64,000 nucleotides of DNA from Nymphaea colorata (Eukaryota; Streptophyta; Magnoliopsida; Nymphaeales; Nymphaeaceae): the NCBI RefSeq assembly GCF_008831285.2, contig NC_045142.1, positions 2,237,001 through 2,301,000 on the forward strand, read 5' to 3'. The notes beneath the pieces were generated by a model, which saw nothing but the letters and a program-made list of their open reading frames with translations, had not been told where the DNA came from and ran no database searches. Below, one piece after another: positions 1 to 12,596 of this stretch (the stretch's first letter is position 1; the number at the start of each line of letters is the position of its first letter). The position numbers were made by a program, and so were the translations under genes.

Positions 1-1182
1 ATATATAATCCAATTTTATTTGATAAAAAGTAAAAATATATATAAAATATAATATGAATATAAGTATAAATTATTGGGTTATGTTGGGGCGGGTCCTGAG
101 AATAAAAATTTGTGGTTAGAGACCCACCAATTTCAGGTTAGGTACCCAAGTAATCAGTCTGATGCCCAGTCTTAACAATAGGGATGAAAATATAAATACT
201 CTCTTGAAAAATAACATAAATTACATTACAATTGCTTATGTTTGAATTTGGATTTGGATTTAGATTTAGATTTAAAACAGCTGCCGCTCTATTTGCATTT
301 TTTTTCTTATAAGGATTCTGATCACAATAAAAAAACCAAACCAACTATGTGTTCGATTAAATAAAAGAAAATCCTAATATCAAGACACAGTTTAGATCTC
401 GTGAGTACTATTTTCTAACAAAGTCAGCTATTTCGGGTCGGGTTTGGATCGACAGTTATAAATCCGATCCACAAGAAACCTGATCTTTCCGCGCTAGAAG
501 ACCGCCGCTTTCGCTTGGGCCCCTCTTAATTAGGGAGTAAACGATAATGCGAGGGAAAAAATTTTCTATGGGGCACCGTTCTTCGACTCTTATTCAAAAA
601 GAGACCTAGATGGGCATTTTTCCTATACAAGGATACTCACAATTTTTTTTTTCTTTGTCTCAACTAGTATAATGTATAAGAAGGCAAAGTTTGATTATTA
701 TAGATGTTATATTTCAAGTAGTGAGAATATAATGCTAAGTTGAAAGGTATACTCTTGTCAATAAGAGCCTTTGGTTCTCGCATTAACTGAAAATTTGAAC
801 AGGGTTTTATGGTAAAAGTTTTACGAAATTCAAATCTTATACTGTTTAATTTTTTATCCTCTATTATTCCTTCGTAGTATTAATTTTTGTTGTAAAAGAC
901 ATACTTTTAATGAGATTATTAATTCGAAAATTGAAGTTTGTGATTACATTTAATTTAAGTAAGAAAGCTTCGCTTAAATTATTTACTTAACTAAGTATTA
1001 AATATAATTTTTAACTTAAAAATGGAGATGAGAAGCAAACTGTCAAAGCACATAACCTGCACCCGCCGATAGAGGCTTTTATAGGAAAGACATCAGCCGA
1101 TGTGTCATTAATAAAAAAATCTCAAAACAAAAGGGATGATTTTGGAAATTATCCTCAAAATAATCTGAAAATCCCGTAAGCG
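1..1182. other. Gene-free upstream region, probable TOPP promoter
   Basis: No coding region is supported here. The DNA is AT-rich, with a short run of GGATTTGGATTTAGATTT-like repeats near 245-275 that resembles dispersed AT-rich repeats elsewhere in the window (45480-45840, 46260-46500). A possible TATA-like string (TTTTATAGG, 1077-1085) lies about 440 bases before the phosphatase start codon. A strongly pyrimidine-rich leader follows at 1230-1330. The promoter reading is inference; no transcription start can be seen. Confidence 0.35.
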
Positions 1183-1522
1183 ATGCACAAGACAAAACTT
1201 TCATGGCTCGAGGACGATGATGGTGAGGGCGCCCTCCACCTCCTCCTTCTTCCTCTCTTCCTTACTTCTTCCTCCCTTCTGCACTCGACCTTCCTCCTTT
1301 CTTCCTCTTCCTTTCCTTCCTCTGCCTCAACAGGTAGACATCCATTTCCCTTGTTTCCCTTCCTTTACTCTTCGTGTTTCGGTTGTACCTTCCCTGCCTC
1401 GGGAAGTAGGAAGAGGAGGAGGAAGAAGACGGGAAAGCAGGGATAGTAGGATTCAGGAAGAAGGGAAGAATTGGGGTTTTCCGGGTGATCATTTCATGCG
1501 ACGGAGTTGATCGAGGGAAGCC

Positions 1523-4500
1523 ATGGCTATGCAGGGCACGGATATTGACCCTGGTGAGTTGGACGAGATAATCGCCCGTCTACTCGAGGCACGATCGTCG
1601 TCGAGGGCTGGAAGGCAGGCCCGCCTTACAGAGTCTCAGATTCGGCAGCTTTGTGTCGCTTCCCGGGAGATCTTTCTCAGGCAGCCTAATCTCCTGGAGC
1701 TCGAAGCCCCGATTAAGATATGCGGTGCGGTTTCTCGCTCTCTGGATTCTCGAATTCTTGCTTCATTTGCTCTGTGCTTTGGATATTACGCTGTGGATGT
1801 TCCGGCGTTATGGTGTTCTCTTTCTTATTGGTCTTGGTTTTCTGGGATTTTTTGACGGTATTTCTGCTGGAAATTGCAAAGCCCTTGTGTTCACTGTGGA
1901 TTGCTTGCAAATTTTCCAGTTATTGATCCTAATTATTTCTGCCTTTGCTTAAACCGTTACTGCTTATAATTCTTATTCTAAATTTACGATATGTTTTGGT
2001 TCTTGATCATATCTCGTGTCTCCGTTTGCTGCTAGATGGTGGTCGTTTGATAAATTTGTGTCCCTGTGCGTGTAGGTGGGCGCTTGTGCTTGCTTGAGAA
2101 GCAATGAGTTGACTCCAGTTATATTTCTATCTTTTGCTTTCTTCTCACCGTGACGTGCGTATCAATAGACTGCTGATACATATGAACTTTTTCCAGTGGT
2201 TTTGTTTTCGTAATCACTCTTTGAATTTCTTAGTTTCTTTCACATAGCCTCACGGATTTCTTATCGTGACTGAACTTTGGATTGGCCATATTGAGGTCAT
2301 GCGTTCTGTGACTAGATTTGTTTAGGACCTATTTAGATGGCTTGTAGTTAGTCTTAGAATACCTTGCATTAGTTTCAGAACCGGCATGATACTCACTAAC
2401 CAAAATTTTCAAGGTTGAAATGACGATCAAACAACTATGAACTAAATCGTCTTATTATGTTATGTCGGTAGGTTAGGCCTACACTTACATAAAAGTTAAG
2501 AAATCACTATGTGCATCACGCTTTAAAGCACTCCTCTTAATAATCATTACCACGAACAGGCAAGTGTATTATCTGTCTGCAAACATATGATGAATGCACA
2601 AAACTGACATGCATGTACTGTGTATTGATTAATGATTATCTCCGTCAGCAAACATGCTCAAGTAAGTCATAATCAAAACATGCAATTATTTGGGTCAAGA
2701 AATACATGGTTAAGATACTAAAAGGTATCTCGTCTTTCATACCATCATCTATCGACTGTCTGGTAATCATATGATAATTTTTTTTCAATTACTTCATAGT
2801 CTAACTTAGGTGGTTTTAATTGAATGAACAATCAAATCAGAAGAGTTGCATTGTCATGTCTCATTTTTCAACCGACCTTCTATCTTCATTTTGTCACTAG
2901 GGTTATGCAGAAAAGGTGTTCAGTTTCTACCGCCTAAAAGCCTCTGTTTGCCAAGCTCATTGAACTGAGGAATGAGACAATTTGTTTAGTAGAGATACTT
3001 AATATGACTATTCATTTTTCATATAAAGCAGATCGTGACTAAAATATCATTTTAGCTAAAGGGGAGTTTGTTAGATATGCTTGAGAATTTTAAAAAAATA
3101 GTTGTAGGTTATTGATTGCTTGTCAAATTAGAGAATCTGATTGCCACGTGCAATGACGAGTGTAGGAAGTTACAATTTTTCTTTTTTGGTAAGTTATAAT
3201 CCTAAACATGCACCAAGTGGGTATAACTGTACAAGTTAGCACCTAAGTAGCGGTTACTATTTTTTAACATTTTAAATGATTTTTTATCTTTGTGGTTACA
3301 TGCTTTGAAACTTTCTAGCTTTTTACCTATGTTATGTGTGCTGTATTCCAACTTGTTAGAACGTATCCATAACCATTTTACTGTTTAATTAAATATAGAG
3401 CACTTTTTACTATTCAGTTAAGCAATTTCTGATAAAATTTCTTTTTCTGCAACTTATTTATTAGGTCCCAATAAAGTGAAGTGCTTTTTACTGTTAAACT
3501 GTTTGATAGAGCTTGTGTTGTCAGTATCACATGGTTTATGTTGACACTAATTTATTACTATTTCATTCAATGTATGTTATTTCTGGCTCTAATGGCCTTC
3601 TCTGCATCTTCAGTTCCTAATAGAAAGATCAACTATATCTTTTTGGGCCAGGCCCTATCTTCAAGTTATATATCTCACTAGCACTAAGAGTTGAATTTAA
3701 TTGCCATGTTCCTTTTAATTGAAGGCGCAGACTTCTGATCCAGATGGAACCTTAATAATGAACTGAAGCAAATGTCTGAACCAGGCAGTAAAATGCCACT
3801 CTGAACTAGTACCTGTGTATGCCAGTTAGGCATACACAGAGGTCAGACTTGGGACCATATCTAGGTGTTACCAAATATGACTAAACCGTTTTCAGACTCA
3901 TACCCTGAATTTTAGCCCAGACATGAAAATATCAAAATCAATTTGGAGTTAGACTCATCAAACTATAACAAGAATCAACTACAGACTGTTCAGGTGTTGT
4001 GGTGAAGCTCTGTCTACAGAAATTTTGAAGAAAAAATAACTGTTCATCCATACTTTCATCCGCAGAAGTTTGAATGGGGAGCATTTGAAGGCATATTTGC
4101 CTGCAGGTTGTCTGTTCAGGTCATTCCTATGGAGCAAAAAGCTTCCACCAACGTTGCAGTAAGCAGTAAGCTGGCCCAGTCTTTCGCCCAGACCCCTTTC
4201 CAATAATAAAAAATGGTTCAATTCTTTGTGTTTGATTGAATCAAACTGTATCTGAGTTTATAAACTGAATCCAACCCAGTTACTTAATGTGTTTAATTGA
4301 AACATGAGAAAATGGTTTTAGCCCGATTAATGTGTCCATAGAGATATCCCTAGCATCGATTTTCTGTAATTTCTGAAGGAGGCTGTGATGAAGGCATTTT
4401 TCTGTGTATGCTTGAAGTAGTAATGGCTTAAGTAATCATTTTACTGTAGTTATCACTTATCATGTTTCCTATGTCACTTGATTTGATGTATCATTCCTCA

Positions 4501-6285
4501 TTGAAATTGTACTTTTTTCCCACTAGAAGTCATTCGTGTTTTCTTCAATTATTGCTGAAATGCAATTATCTGTGTGGTCTTGCATGCATAAGGGGCTTGT
4601 AGGTTTCTGTAGTAGTCTGTTGCTGTCAACTTCAATAAGGCTTTGAACTATAACACAGTTCCTGCTTAGGGTTACTCCAAAATTGGAGGCTATCATTGAT
4701 ACTGCATGCAATGTGGTACGGGCTGAAGGACTATGCATCTGCAGTCAGTAAATGGACAAGGTTTCCATTCACTGGCGAACCTCTCATTTCTTCAATCAAT
4801 TCAATGTTATCGTAACAACTAAGATTGGAACTAGAAGTTGGAAAAAAATGTAAGGGAATAAACAGCGAAGACCCACACAGAAATATTGAATCCATTTAAC
4901 AAGAGATTTTGCAGTTTGAACAAGAGAGAAGTACTTATAGAACATGTTGAACTCCATCTGTTGAAAACTGAGATGCCCGATCAGCTTAGAAATTGATTTA
5001 TCTCCAGAAATGGACAAAGTATCAGATGGGAAAAACCTTTTTTCCGTTTGGATAGACAAGCTGGAATCAGGTTTCCACTTACTGGATTATGAAAACAAGG
5101 TTGTTCCCTGGCTATTGAACACTAAGCCTTCTGCAACTTGTAGGACTTAGTCCAAGCACCTATCAGCCAGAACTCTTGTTGGTATAGGAAGAGAAAAATG
5201 ACGGGAGAAAAAAGGGTAAATTGGTGCAAAACTTGGCATTTCCTGAATTTGAGTTTCTGTGGTTCATCTAAATGCAGAGGTCCTAATTTGAGAGGATTTG
5301 GTATGTGCGACAATTATTTTCTCAAAAGAATGGTATGCAGGAATTCCTACAGAAGTCAAGCTTTTTCTATATCTATTGTAAACAAATAGAAATTGGTGAA
5401 AATGTATTCCTTCGGCCTGTTGTTATACATTCTTTTTTTATTTTCAGGTGACATTCATGGGCAATATTCTGATCTTTTGAGGCTTTTTGAATGTGGAGGG
5501 TATCCTCCTCAAGCTAACTATCTATTTTTGGGAGACTATGTTGACAGAGGCAAGCAAAGTCTTGAGACAATATGCCTTCTTCTTGCCTACAAAATTAAGT
5601 ACCCGGAGAACTTCTTTCTTTTGAGGGGGAACCATGAGTGTGCTTCAATTAACCGTATCTATGGCTTTTATGATGAATGTAAAAGGAGATTCAGTGTTCG
5701 TCTCTGGAAAGTTTTCACAGACTGTTTTAATTGCCTACCAGTGGCTGCGCTTATTGATGACAAGATATTGTGCATGCATGGTGGCCTTTCTCCTGATCTG
5801 ACAAGCTTAGATCAGGTAAAAAGTTTAAGTCGCCCAACAGATGTACCAGATGCTGGTTTGCTTTGCGATCTGCTTTGGTCTGACCCTGGTAAAGATGTAC
5901 AAGGGTGGGGGATGAATGATAGGGGAGTTTCTTACACCTTTGGTCCAGATAAGGTTTCCGAATTTTTGTCAAAGCATGATCTGGAGCTTGTCTGCCGTGC
6001 TCATCAGGTTTTAGTTGATATTATGTGTTAAATATTTACTTTCGTGATTAATATTCCTATTTAGTAAATATTGAGGGAAGGGTGACCATTTTGCAGGTTG
6101 TAGAGGACGGATATGAGTTTTTTGCAGACAGGCAGCTTGTAACACTCTTCTCAGCACCTAACTATTGTGGTGAATTTGACAATGCTGGTGCATTGATGAA
6201 TGTTGATGAAACTCTTATGTGCTCTTTTCAAATACTTAAGCCTTATGAAAAGAAACAAAATTTCTTCATGACAACCAGGATATGA
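1523..6285 (+). CDS. TOPP: Serine/threonine protein phosphatase PP1 catalytic subunit (TOPP type), 3 exons
   Basis: Catalytic subunit of type-1 protein phosphatase, a dimetal enzyme that removes phosphate from Ser/Thr of proteins and is targeted by regulatory subunits. Exons: 1523-1724, 5448-6007, 6097-6285, all GT-AG, in frame, 316 aa. Seen: GDIHGQ at 68-73, GDYVDRG at 96-102, RGNHE at 127-131, HGG at 178-180, RAHQ at 251-254 and [11 protein letters not shown] at 273-283. The metal ligands D69, H71, D97, N129, H178 and H253 and the acid H130 are each exactly five residues beyond mammalian PP1 numbering, so the enzyme should be active. Length fits plant TOPPs (about 310-320 aa). The start is the first ATG, after a pyrimidine-rich leader. 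Intron 1 (3.7 kb) falls inside the codon for G68 of GDIHG. The C-terminus ends soon after the conserved core (FMTTRI). Which TOPP number it matches cannot be said. Confidence 0.95.
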
Positions 6286-6510
6286 GGGATTCAATGTTGC
6301 AAGGGTGTCTCCTGCAGCCAAGGTTTGTTGAGCTCAATCCTTTGCTTCCATACATCTATATTTCACGTTCTGATCTCTTTCCTTTATCTGTTTGGAGTTT
6401 GACTGCACGACTATGTCCTAGTCTACATGATAAGTATTTGTTTGAATATGCCTTATTGTCAATGGATATGTGATACTTTCAGACAAGATGTTACGTGGTG
6501 AATTAGTATG

Positions 6511-6634
6511 AATTAGTATGCAATTTGACACATGGGGAATTGAGCAAGTACATGGTAAAATAATATAGTGTGAATTAGTATGCAATTTGACACACGAGGA
6601 ATTGAGCAATTACATGGTAAAATAATATAGGAGT
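6511..6634. repeat. Two-copy 62-bp tandem repeat 3' of the phosphatase gene
   Basis: AATTAGTATGCAATTTGACAC begins at 6511 and again at 6573, so the period is 62. Both copies carry GAATTGAGCAA and ACATGGTAAAATAATATAG with few differences. It lies 225 bases after the PP1 stop codon, probably in the 3' UTR or just beyond it. Confidence 0.85.
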
Positions 6635-6734
6635 TAGTCTGCAACTTCTTGATAGTCTTGCTGTTATCTTCTCTTTCCAAGTATATAGTTCGTGCTCTGT
6701 AGGAATTGCTGCAGTTAAGTTACACTTTCTTTTT

Positions 6735-7030
6735 ACGTGTGAAGATACTTCAGAAATGCTTGTGTAAACTTGTAATGTCCTGCTTCTGTAAGATAAATGA
6801 ATTACTGCAGTTGAAAATATGTTTCCTTTCAAAGGTAATCTGGAAATGTTTCTGTGGACTCGTCACAAGGTACTGTTTCCTCTAGTATTGGCTTTGGTTA
6901 CTGTAGAAGTGGAAACTAGGAAGCCATTTTGTAAAGCCACTTCCCATTTCCTGCAGTCACAAATCCATTTTAAGGTACCTTGGGAATGCTTGCATGAACT
7001 TGACTGTTAGGGTACTGCTTGGTCTTGTGA
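6735..7030. repeat. Degenerate repeat block downstream of TOPP
   Basis: Three diverged segments starting near 6741, 6833 and 6973 share an order of words: AAG-GTA-(C/A)-T, then GAAATG(C/T)TT(G/C), then a TGTA/TGGACT-like stretch, then TACTG(C/T)TT. They look like an old, eroded minisatellite. No reading frame with an ATG supports a gene here; the open frame at 7189-7467 begins at TTG. Confidence 0.35.
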
Positions 7031-7973
7031 TGACTTTGTTGACTGTAAAAGTTCAAGGTCATTTTCCACCTTTCCTGTCCCTTTTCTTGACTAGCAAGCT
7101 GGGATTTGGCAGAACCCTGCCAGTTTCTTTAGGTCACAATCAAAAGAATTTCATGTGATCTAGGACGGGGAACCTGTCTGGTGGTGTATTGTCCTTTCAC
7201 AGAGTTTGGCCAAGGGCCCCCAGGTGGGCAAGAATTTCAACCAGTCTGTTACTAGCTGCATTACTTGTAACTGCTGTACTAAACCTTTTTAAAGCTAAGC
7301 AAAATTCAATGGTATCTGGTCAGCCTCCCCCTCCCCCTCCCAGCAATCTGGTAGCTCTCAGTACTCCTAACAGTGCAATCAAAGCAGCCCTGATTATAGT
7401 TGCCTTTGCAAGCATTCATTCTTTATATTTTTTACTTTATTTTTTTGTTCCATTTTTTTTTCAATAAATTTTGCTGATTCACAATTGGTTCAGCTGAATC
7501 TGTAAATCAGCCTATATCAGATTTGATAAGCTCTTGTTACAACACTGCATCTTACTGAAGAAAAGAGGACCTTTCACTTACCTTTCGTAGTAGAACTTCT
7601 ATGGTATCTCCAGCTCTCCCTTGTGCGTGTGAAGCACTCTGATTGATCTTGATATAACCTTGATTGAGGACAAAAAAAATGTGACACAGTGAGTTTATGA
7701 TCTCAGGTTTTATGCAGGTTTCCTGGAGACTAGTTGATGAGACAGCATTGCTTCCGGCTGACTTGTTCTATTAAGATCCTGTTTGGTTATGATCAACATT
7801 TCCTGAAATTTTTGGATGTTAGAAACGAAGAACGTTGTGTGTATACTTTTCTGGCATTTGGATGTAAACTAGAATAACAGAAGTTGTATATTTTAAGAAA
7901 GCCGGAAAAATAAAAACCAGCTGTCAACTAGGTCTTTTGTAACCTGGTAGTTGAGCACATCATGATGTATAAA

Positions 7974-8057
7974 TCTCTCTCTCTCTCTCCCTCTCTCTCC
8001 CTCTCTCTCTCTCTCTACGCGCACACACATATATATATATACATATATGTGTGTGCG
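7974..8057. repeat. (CT)n microsatellite plus (CA/TA) hairpin
   Basis: An interrupted CT run (7974-8016) is followed by a 38-base inverted repeat (8020-8057) with CGCACACACATATAT on one arm and its complement on the other, around a TA-rich centre. It is simple-sequence DNA able to form a cruciform. Confidence 0.85.
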
Positions 8058-9036
8058 TATGTGTATGTAGAGGGGGTTGCATTTGAGTGCACAGGTGAGA
8101 GGGATTACTAGGTTCTTGATAGGATCCACGAGCCTCTCTTGGATCGTTGCTTTTATTGAGGACAAGGCTATTGGTAGTGGAGTTTAAATATGCAAGATCT
8201 TGTTGGATGGTTAAAAATTTAAAATCTATTCTTAGAAAAGTGATAGAAGGATTAGTGAAAATTTATGGAACAATATTCACAAGGTTTTATGGTGTTTTCA
8301 ATGAAGAGTGTTTAATTTTTAGGCGTTTGAATATATGTATAGCATGTAGCACGATGAAATGCATTGGGCGGCCTTGATGAGATGGGGCTATTTTTCGTCT
8401 TTTTTGATTTTTTTGTTTGTTTGTTTTGTTTTTGAGTTATTGCTTTTGACTTTGATGGGGTTTTTCTTTTTTACCATCAACAATGATGTGATTATTTCTA
8501 GCACTCAACTGGAACCTGTGTTAGGGGCCAAAGGTAGAACCTTCTACTTTTCTCAAGCACAGCCAATCAATCCTTGAAAATATCCAGTCAAGGTAAGAAG
8601 GTTACCGCACGAAAAGTTGAAAAACCAATGAAAGGCAATTTTAAGGACACAAACTGCGCATTATTAACCAATTATTCTTGCCCAACGGATGGAATTCAAT
8701 AAAACGAGATGGTGGGGCAGAGTTTGAAACTTTCTTGCTTGGATTCAGTGGTGTAGCAGTCCCTATCAATGAATGCTATTCCAAAAGGCGCGATTTAAAT
8801 GCTAGAAGAATAAGAAAAAATATTCGTCCTTTATCTTTGTCCAAATTCGTGGCTGAAAGTGAAACAAATAAAAAAAAAGGGGTGTTAATTAGTACTAAAG
8901 GATGAAAATGTTTCATCACATTTTTTATCTTTTTTTTTTCAACCATGGATTTAAAAAAATAAGAGATGAAATTGTTTTTTTTATCTATATTTTTAATTTT
9001 TTTCTCAACCTCCGATTTAAAACAGAATAAGAGATG

Positions 9037-9068
<32 letters not shown>

Positions 9069-9287
9069 GCATCTAAGTATTTACTTATTTTTTCTTTCTC
9101 TCTCTATATACATGTGAATTTTATGAGTGACCAAAAGTTGTCAGATAGTTGAAAATTTTAAAATATGTCAATAAAGGGCATTAACAACAATTGTGATGTA
9201 ACAATTGTTCATTGTGTTTTTTAACAACGATTCTTGATCGGTTTGCCGGCAGATTTTAAATTTTATCTATCTAGCACATATGACAAC

Positions 9288-9292
<5 letters not shown>

Positions 9293-9352
<60 letters not shown>
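9293..9352. repeat. (AT)n microsatellite
   Basis: About 30 uninterrupted AT units. A shorter TA run lies 225 bases upstream at 9040-9068. Confidence 0.95.
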
Positions 9353-9354
<2 letters not shown>

Positions 9355-10741
9355 TTAATCTCGATGAAGTTTAATAATAGGAAGGCTTTCATATACAAGG
9401 TTGACAGCCATATGTCGCATGGAGGTTTTAATGAATTTGTTTAAATTTTCTATCTTAACGCAAAGCTGACCTCCAAAAAAATTGAGAGTTCCTATTTGAA
9501 AACTAAAATAAATGAAGAAAAGATGTTTTATATTTGTAATTGTTAGCAAAATAACTGCGACAACGAAATCTTTAATTTTCTTACTGAAAACTGTAAAAAA
9601 CCAATGAGACATTTGGATTCTCAGTATTGACAGAAGTCATTTCTAAGTGAGCATAAGGTTAATAACTCACTGCCCGTAGAAAAAGCTTGAAGAACCCCCA
9701 TTTTCCCTGCCTTGCGAGTTTTGGTCTATATCAATGTCAACAATGGAGGGAATTGATGCAATGGTTGGCGTGTAGGTCAGTAGTGGCTGGTTTTCGTTTT
9801 GAATCTCTATGACATCAACTCTCTGTGCTGCAAACGAAGGGCTACCGACATGCAAGCTGAAGCACGACGAGGACAGTACCTTGTACCCTACAAAGATAAG
9901 AGGTTGAGCGGAGACTTAGGCCTTTTTCTGCTGGGCGGTGAAAAACCCTGCTCACCTTAAAATGGCGTCGGTGCACCTGTCAACTTAGATATCGCATCCC
10001 CACCACTTTAAGACGTAGAGACATCATATCTATGAAAATCAAAGTAGACATAAGCCTAAAAGTGGAAACATTATGTTAGGAGTTTAAAAGCTTTTCCCTA
10101 GTAAAGCATATCATGTCATATCATCCCCTTCCACCAAAGACAGGGCTGATTCAAACTTGTCAAATGTTGATCTGTATGGCGTCGATTAAAGCTATCACCT
10201 TGTATTGGATGATAATAACAATAATAATGATACTAGTAATAATAATATTAATATGCACATTAGCCGATACATCAATATGACAAGTTAGAAATTCATGTTT
10301 GTAATATTGGTTTGAAGATAAAGAAATGTTCGAATGCATAAAAATGACTAAATGCCCTTGGTTAAGGGCAAAAAAAGAAAGAAGGAGTTGCTTTTTGTAA
10401 AGACAAAATGGAAAAAGCTGAGAAAGTCGCCCTTATGGTGGATCCGCGCTCTGTAGACTAGCCCACTACCAAAACAACGACCCTTTAGTGGCGAAAAAGT
10501 GACAGTAAAAATGGGCAAAACGTCAGTGAAGGCTTTACAAGACATGGCGGCAAATGTTAGGCCGTTGATGGCTTATTGATGAGATGCAAAAGCGTTGGTG
10601 ATATATAATGTACGTTAAGCTTCACAAGAAGAGCATGCTGTCGATAACTTAAAGAAGCCACAAAAGTAGACCTTACGAGAGATTGGGTGGAGCATCGGCC
10701 ATCAACCACGCCGTTTGCCTCGTCTGCTCAACCAGGTGATT

Positions 10742-10907
10742 CAGGGGCAGAGCCAAGATTTTGTTTTGAGGCGGGCTAAATAGTTCAACATGGATCTGGG
10801 TAGCAAACTGAACTCAAATAAAAAAAATATATTGCATAACAAACAATTTTTTATTTTTCTAATATATATATATTTTTTAAGTTAGTTAGGGTCTCCTTGT
10901 GCCCTTG
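10742..10907. mobile_element. Non-autonomous hAT-like miniature element (166 bp)
   Basis: The element is bounded by an exact 8-bp direct repeat, AGGTGATT, at 10734-10741 and 10908-10915. Its ends are imperfect terminal inverted repeats: CAGGGGCAGA on the left and CAAGGGCACA read inward from the right (8 of 10 identical), both starting with CA. Eight-base target duplications and short CA-initiated termini are typical of hAT transposons. It is far too short to code for a transposase. The left end closely matches the ends of other copies at about 44543 and 49160. Confidence 0.7.
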
Positions 10908-12596
10908 AGGTGATTGGGCAGTCAAACCTAGCACAACAGTAGCGCAATTGTTTGAGTGACAATTTTTTCTTTTTTGACGTCATAGACACCAACTTATCCC
11001 TCTTAACTGGATATATGTTGTTAATAGTGCAAATTAATACACCCTAATTGAGGACATATGAAAGAAAACCTGCACATGCACCACAAGAGGGGAGAGAGAG
11101 AGAGAGAGACCACATATTCATAGAATATTAAATTTTTATTATCGACAAAAGATTGATTACATAATACAAACTATTTACATCGAAATAAAGAACATAATTG
11201 AAGTATTGTACCGTTAGAAGCAACTTCCGGTCAAAATGAGTTTTGGTATAACTGACCTGAATTAAGGACCAAACTTTGTCCTGGCTGCAGTTTAAATAAA
11301 TATGAAGACATATCTTCAGAGTACTGTTCACATCTTTGATCTGCTCCCTCTTGTTAAATCACATTTAATAAAGAGACAGGAGAGGAAAGAGTGAGATTGA
11401 AGAATGTGCTCAAGTTTTTTGTGCTTCTGTGTTTGTGTCCTGAAACTATTCCTTCAAGAATGGAATAACAAGATAATTTGATGGATGTGATTACATAATC
11501 ATAATTTATTTAATAAATAAAATATTGTAAAAACTAACTAGAACTAAAAGGCCAAGATGGACATTAAAAATTAATGGCTCGCACAGCATTAAAATTTGAT
11601 GGGTCAAAAAAGCATGTTTTTTGCTAAAAATATGATTAGTCATGTCCTTTCTCAAAGGAAATATGTTGAATTACTTTGTACTATCAATTTGAGCAAAGAT
11701 TTGTGATATATATATATATATATATATATATGGCGCCTTTCGCCAAACACCAGCCTAATCGCTCGGCTGGTACCGTTCAACTTACAACAAAAGAAAAAAA
11801 AAATGCCGGACGCTCCACCAGATCAGATGGGGGAAGCATTTCTTTTGGCCTCCGCTGCCCACACAATTTTTTAAATAAAAAAATAAAAAAAAGGAGGCCG
11901 TAGCCTCTCAAGTGTAAAAAAAAAAAAAAAAAAAGTGAGTCGTCTACGTGAAGTGCGTAAGAGAAAATATATATATATATATAAAGAAAACCCATGAAAT
12001 GAAAATGTATTATATATATATAAAAAAACCGATAAAATGAAAATGTATACTAAAATTTGAAGACAAGAAACTCACTACAAAAATTAAGAACAAGAAATCT
12101 CCTAATTATAGAAGAACAGAACGACACCCGAATGTTCCTGCATAAGATGAAAGGCGGGGGACCCATCGCCTCTCCATTATAAAAACAAATTATAAAAAAA
12201 AATAAGCGAGCCGTCTACATGGCGCGTGCTTAAGAAAAAAAACGCTATATATATACCAACTACCATATTCCAATACGTACCCTGTTGAGACTTGATCAAA
12301 ACTCACCCAATCGGGTTTACACTTAGATATACGAGCCGAAGTTGGGGTGTTCAAAGTCGGTTCTGCCTTCGTAGGGCTTGGGCCGAGCTCTGCTCTGATT
12401 CGAGCACTCGTGCTCTCTAGCTCATCTCCGATGTGTGGAAGGGAGCTTGAACTCAGCTTGCTTGCTCGAACTTGACTCACAAAATTGCTGGCTTTGAAGT
12501 TCTAGCGCGGACTACTCGTAGAATTGGTCCAGTGAAACTACTCTGGACTGGTGATTTCGGGAAGGAAGCTTTCAAATTTCTGCAGCAGAATTGTCG
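10908..12596. other. Gene-free stretch upstream of the PPR gene
   Basis: AT-rich with no supported gene. It holds a short (GA)n at 11092-11108, (AT)n at 11706-11731, a poly-A run near 11917-11935, and two diverged direct copies of one segment (about 11901-11982 and 12169-12257). Both copies read roughly GCCTCTC, an A-rich stretch, GAG(T/C)CGTCTAC, GCG(T/C), TAAGA and a TA run. The last 120 bases before the PPR start codon should include its promoter and leader, but no TATA box stands out. Confidence 0.5.
11901..12257. repeat. Diverged direct repeat, about 270 bp apart
   Basis: Segments at about 11901-11982 and 12169-12257 share GCCTCTC, then an A-rich run, then (T/C)CGTCTAC and a GTGCGTAAGAG / CGTGCTTAAGA stretch ending in a TA run. 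This could be two fragments of one dispersed repeat or an old local duplication. Confidence 0.45.

Larger units (their letters stand above)
7468..10741. other. Gene-free stretch with microsatellites
   Basis: No gene is supported. Contents: an imperfect (CT)n run at 7974-8016; directly after it a near-perfect palindrome (8020-8057, CGCACACACATATAT pairing with ATATATGTGTGTGCG); (TA)n at 9040-9068; and (AT)n at 9293-9352. A 75-codon open frame at 8678-8905 lacks an ATG and matches no family I know. Poly-T and AT-rich low-complexity sequence fills 8930-9010. Confidence 0.6.

Noticed and set aside
1653-1952. Frames continuing past PP1 exon 1
   Set aside because: They read into intron 1; the conserved GDIHG junction fixes the exon end at 1724.
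7189-7467. 92-codon proline-rich frame after the phosphatase
   Set aside because: It starts with TTG, contains low-complexity CCT repeats, and no splice link to PP1 is conserved in the family.
8678-8905. 75-codon frame
   Set aside because: It has no ATG start and no recognisable family.
12591-12596. Two extra codons at the PPR start
   Set aside because: The frame begins with TTG; the first ATG is 12597.
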